Below, piece by piece: positions 50,387 through 56,300 of a stretch of DNA of 64,000 nucleotides; position 1 is the first letter of the stretch, and each line of letters begins with the position of its first letter. Both the position numbers and the translations under genes were made by a program. Below the pieces are notes generated by a model. That model saw only the letters and a list, made by a program, of their open reading frames with translations. It was not told where the DNA came from and made no database searches. Location of the stretch: assembly GCA_018806985.1 (NCBI GenBank), contig JADANN010000369.1:1302001-1366000 (forward strand), given 5' to 3'. Origin of the DNA: Angiostrongylus vasorum (Eukaryota > Nematoda > Chromadorea > Rhabditida > Metastrongylidae).

Positions 50387-53300
50387 CGTTGCTGTTGTTA
50401 ATCGATGGCTGAAGTTTCGGCGATTTCACCTTCCTCAGAGCCGTGCTTTTACGAGTGGAACCCACCAATAACGAAAAGTTGTACCAACCCCACGTCAGCT
50501 CAACAAGTTCATAAGGACATGTAAATAAATGTATCGACTATTGCCGAGGTTTGTAGAAAGTCGGTCTTTTGAGTTATAGCAGAGGAATTTGGATGCATAT
50601 CTGACATATACAATTTGCGGAGGCTTATCAATCCCTTAATTTAGTAGTCTCTTCCTCTGAGACAGATGAGAACGTACCCATTTTGCCAACTCCAGACAGG
50701 TAAACGGCTTGTTCAGCCCAGGGTTTGAGGTTGAAACGGCAACCGATTTAGAAATGGCACTCTAATGCTGACCACTGTGCTATACGTCGTACTTTGTTTT
50801 GACATTAATGGTTGTTGCTAACTGTGAGCGCCAATGTGGGGTTTTTAATTTTGCGTTGAATTTCTCCATAAAGCTTTGAGGAGCACAACGTAAAATTTAC
50901 TGGGAGCTAATAGTTCTTTAAGAATCCTCTGTGGAGTGTAGAGTTTGAATAATATAACATTTCATGACTCAGTTATGCACAAAAAATCATCTTCAGTGTG
51001 GTGGATACGCGAGACGGTGCTAAGTACACGGTGCAGGTGGCGCACTCGGCCGCTCTGCTGCTGTCGATGATCCTGGTCTACGGGAGGGAGCAGCGGCTAC
51101 TAGCAATGGCCCATCTGATAGGCGCTGACTCGCTGCCTAGTCGAGATCAACTCGACAATAACTTGGTGCGTTTCTCTAATGCAGTGTTCTGAGACCGAGG
51201 AGTCGTTCTTCCAGCGCATTCAACCTTTTGTTTCTTTGTTCTGTTTGCTTCATTTTAGAGCTTTCTTTTTATTAAAAAACGTTTATTCTACTTTAAGAAC
51301 GAGAAGGATTAAGTGTGCGGATCATTCACTTCAAATTTTTTTATGAAATGGTCAGGTTGCCAAAATTAGAAATAAAAAAAATTAATTTCATGCTATCCCT
51401 AAACTAAGAGCTCTTCAGCAATTTTTGCCGCACATATCGAATGCTGATGAGCGAGCGTTTGTGATAGTGAACAAAGACGGCGACTATGCTATCCTCAAGG
51501 GTAGATGGACGGGTTTCTCCAGGAAGCAGGCTAGTTCCTAATGGTTTATTAGTGTGGGAAACCGATTTACTATGATAAGATGTAGCGCAAATATTAAGTC
51601 TCTGACCTTCATTTTACACTCTGACATCTTAATTATGAAGTGTAAAAGAGAAATTATGGAAACTGATTGTTAGTTTATGCTAATTTACAACTTGCAATCA
51701 ACAGTTTTGCACCGGAATAATGTATTTAATAACTTGGACTATTTCAGCCTGCGACAAAAGAGCAGAAGGCTAAGCCTGGTACAGCTGGTCGCCTGCTCAT
51801 CGACGCCTTCAATCTGCTAAAGAATACAGTGCAAAAAATTGAAGTTCCCACACCAGAGGGGTCAACATTATTTGTTGTCGGAGGTAAAATTCTATGTTTC
51901 ATGATACCAATACCACAATGATTCATTAAGAAAGACTGGAGCTCTATTTTTTATAAATCAGGAGCTGTGGTGTCCACATTTGTTTGTTGTTGCGGTGGAA
52001 AGTTTTTCAAGCATGGAAGAGAGACGCACACGTTCTAGTCTGTTTTACATATATTCAGAAAAATAGATATCTATGCGACGTAAATTATGTGATCCGTTCA
52101 AGTGTACTTTCCTTCGAACAGCACTGTGGCATTGGTAGACGTGACAATGGTAGAATGGTTCTCGTCATGTTTATTCCATTTTTAAGTCGAAGCTTTTTAA
52201 GGGCAAGTCTACTGGCCCCAAAAAGTTCTTTGATTTCTGCTGAAGGCGTAAGTCTAATTCGACATTGGATCTTTTTGTCCTAAAAAAATTGCGTCCGAAT
52301 CAGGTTGTTGAGACTTTTTCGTCTAGTATTTGATGAATTGCCTCTAGTGGATGGTGGTGATTCCAAAGCCTTCGAGATAAAGTGCCTTTCTCGTTACGGA
52401 CTCACGTTATGTTTTAACTTTTTTTAGTGCGTATTCTTTTCTCATGACAAGGTACGATATGAAGGACAACCATAACGATAATTAAAAATGAGCAAAACTC
52501 GAAACTTTAATTAGTCTCCGAACCCGCTATTACCCTTATCGTACGCTCAAATGCTATCTACCACAACGACCGAGACCTTGTTTTCTTTTTCTATAAGCCA
52601 TGACTTTACTTTATCGGTGCTGGTGCTTCCCAGATTATTCCTTTTGATAGATGGTTCCTGATAGCATCGATATAGTAAAAAAACTGGCTGAGAGAAAGGG
52701 AAAGCAAAGGCCTCGGTTGGTACGGTGTATAGCATGTCAGCGAGGCTTCGAGTTTTGCTCATATTTCATTTTCTTCCCATTTGTTGCCACTTTACTTGCG
52801 TTCCCTCGACAAAGACGCTTTGGGCTGAAGTCAGCATAAAAGATCGTCTGTATCACCTGTCGTCCCGTTGATCGTTGAGTGACTCGAGATGGAGCCAGTA
52901 AATCTTGCATTGCTTCTTGTGGCGTGCAAGGGTAGTCCGGTGGGTTCCGGTTTCTCGATGACTCGTTGAGCATAATATTTTTCTTCTAGAGTTTTCCTGA
53001 AGAACTCTGACCATCGATCGCGTACGTGGCTTTGCTACTTTACGTTTGATATCCCGAAGAATCCAGTCACCAACGACTCTTGACAGTCAGTTGGAGTTCA
53101 TACGCATTACATGTCTGGCCCATCTTTTCCCCGACAGTTTGGCGTATAGAACGGCGCCTTTGATATTTGATTGCTGAAGTATATCTAAGCTTCGAAACTC
53201 TTTCCTCACATTCGTGATACCGGTTACGCCTAGCATCGTCCGTTTGACTGCGCGTTCTATAATGTTGAGTGGTCTTTCATCTTGCTTATGTAGCCACCAA

Positions 53301-56300
53301 TTTCCTGACACCTACGTTAAGGCAGGGAGAATCATGGAGTGGGAAAGGTGGGCACGGAGACGGAGTCGAGTGTTCCTTGCTTCGCTTATTCATGCTCAGG
53401 TCCAGAGCTAAATCATTCATCATGTCGATTTCTGGACCTAGATGGAAGTACCTGGAGCATTCGAAGATAATTGTCCCTTTGAGAGTAAAAGCGGCCTGCG
53501 AAATCAATCCGTTTTTCATGACAATCGTTTTTATGAGGTTCAGTCGGATACAGATCTTTCCAAAGGCCTTATCAAAGTCAGCAAGCGTTCGTTCCACTTA
53601 GCTAATGCTTGATGTTAAAAGAACGATGTCATCATTAAAGCGAAGATGTTGTTATTGCCGACCATTGATTTTCACTCCTATTTTGTCCCATTCCAGTGTT
53701 CGCACAGCGTTCTCGAAAATGGCAGCAAATAATTTCATTGGGATGATATTGCCTTGCCTAACCCGTCTTCGATGTCGATGTTCATAGGATTATAGAATGG
53801 TGGTATTTTGGTTATCAAATTTTCACGCAGCTCACGAAGAAACTTTGTATACTGAGTAGGACCTCCGTGACTGTCCAAGGCTTCCATGGCTGCTTCTGTC
53901 TCAGCTGAGTCAGAAGCTTTTTCTTAAATCGATGAAATTGAGACATGGAGTTCTTTTATACTCTCACGGTGTTATTGAAGACATCGGAGTAGTAATCCGG
54001 AATGATCTACATTGCCTTCCTGGAAGCTATTACTATTCCGCCTGGGCGTCGTGGTACAATCATCTTGCTTACTTACTTGGTAGCTGAACGACCCATCCTC
54101 ACTGGTTGTGCGGCCTCCAGCATAATCATCATTTTTCGGAGATTTGCTGGTTAAGCCATTGTGATTTCTTGGAATCCCGAGGTCAGCCTGGCCAAAGCCT
54201 GCCCCATTTCTTTACCACCACAGGCAGTCGCAGCCCTTGTGGATCAGAAAGAGATTTGCCACTATGCGACTTTGGTGTCAGGACGGTGGTGGATCCTGGT
54301 ATTGGTTTACTCTTAGCTAGGCTTCCTGATGGAAACGCCGGACTCCTTCTTAGCTTGGGAAACTCTGCCAAGGGATGAATCCCCCCGCTGTACATCGCAG
54401 TCCGACACCCAAGAACACCTCCCAGCCACGATGATGCGGCAAACCGTTGGGAGGAGCACAACCATCTTGGTTTTGTAATTAATGAGGTTTCGGTGAGCTT
54501 TGCGAATGATTTCCCTAACCTCTGCTGCTTCGAGTGCAACTGCTGCTCTTCTATCTTTAACATTTTATTTTGTCACCTGCCTGCATTGTTTTGCGAGTTC
54601 TGACTTGAGTTGGCAGTTGACTGCAACTCATGCGATTCCAGCGTGTCACTCGAAGTGTTCCTGAAAAAAGACGTCTTTTGATGTATTTCGAACTCTCAAC
54701 TTTCGTAGCACTAACGTGAAGATGGCGAATGAGTCGATCATATTCCTCGTGGATGTTATCAAGAACAGCATCTTTCCAGTAGCTGATTAGTGAACTCAGT
54801 CCTGAGTCCCAGTTTCTGATTATTTTGAGACTTCATTTTTTGAATTCAGCGGCTTTTTCTGCTTTCTACGAAGAATGAAATCTTGCAAAAAAAAAGGCGA
54901 TGGTCGGATCCCATGTAGAACTTGGAACAGTATTCGACATTGATTAAGCAAAACCTTCGATTTAACACGCTGTGGTCTATTTCGTTATCCTACTCTCCAC
55001 TGGGAGATTCCCACGTCCAGAGTTGATGGTGGGCCTTCTGGAATTTCGAGTTACCATCGATAGTCTTGGTCGTCATGATAAGCCCAAAGAACCGCTCACC
55101 CTGTACGTTCCATTCTAATCCATGAGTCCCAATATGCCGTCCTTCAGATGTTCTTCTTCGTCCAGTCTTAGAATTAAAATCTCCAATGATGACCTCAAAG
55201 AAGGGATGGTGTTCTCTGTAGAGCTTCTTCAAATCCACACAGAAAGCTTAGATGTCGTTTTCTTCACTGCTTGGTGTTGGTGCGTAGACGACGAAAATTT
55301 CAAAGCTGGTTTTAATCTACATCTCTTTGACCGTAAACGTGCGACTTGGTTTGTCAATTGTTCGAATAAGTCGATATTCATAGCTAAACTCATGTTTACA
55401 AGAACGCCGATTCTGCCGACTCCTCCATTATTGCATATTTCGAGGGACAGTCCCTTTTGCGGCATCTCAGAGCGCGTTGAGTGAGCGACTCGTCTCAGCC
55501 ATTTCGATGACATCGTACCTTATCCTTCTTGCCTGCTTAATCAAGTTCTCTATTGTGGATTCGGATAACTCAAGTGAACCAGCATTGTAGGTTCTGATCT
55601 TCACTTTAGTCCTTTGCGATTTAGGCAGCCTGGAATGACCCTGAGATTTTGGCAGCCTCACTGTAGTCGAGTATAAAGGGTACAGTGAGTATTTTCTTAT
55701 GCAAATAAGTCGCATTGTATCAATTACACTTCACATGCAAAAGTTCGACATTCGAAGAAACCTGTCACGATGATCGCTTCCCAATAAGTCGGTAGTGATC
55801 ATGCCAAATGTTCAAATTTAACGCTCCGCGCTTCCGGGAACATTTATAGACCTTGGGAGAGGCAGTAAAAGAATATTTTTTCAGTGCAGGGTTTATTACA
55901 TTTTTTTCATTAGTGCAAATTTGGAACTATTTAAGACGCTGTGAGAACCAAAGTTGTCATTTTAAAGTGAACACTGTTTTTTTCCTATTTGATTCGTCAG
56001 TTACGACCCTTGAATGAAGCGTTCATTTTTGTGCGGTGATGGTGATCCCATTTATTACGCTGACGACACAGCCTGCCTTGACATTACTTCGACCCGGTCG
56101 CTCGTCCACGGAGTCTCTCATCTCTTCGGTGTAGCGAAATTGGAATTAGGACCATAATGTCCTTGTATGGTACTTGGATGACCTGTTTTCATTTGCCCTT
56201 CATTCCCGTGAATGCAGTGATTTGTACAACTAGGATGTGACCAAGAACGATACTATGACATATATACGTTTTATCTTGGCTGCTAAATGTGTAAGATTTG

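Noticed and set aside
54183..54563. 126-codon minus-strand frame within the RTE
   Set aside because: No RTE motif and no known domain seen; probably nested non-coding DNA.
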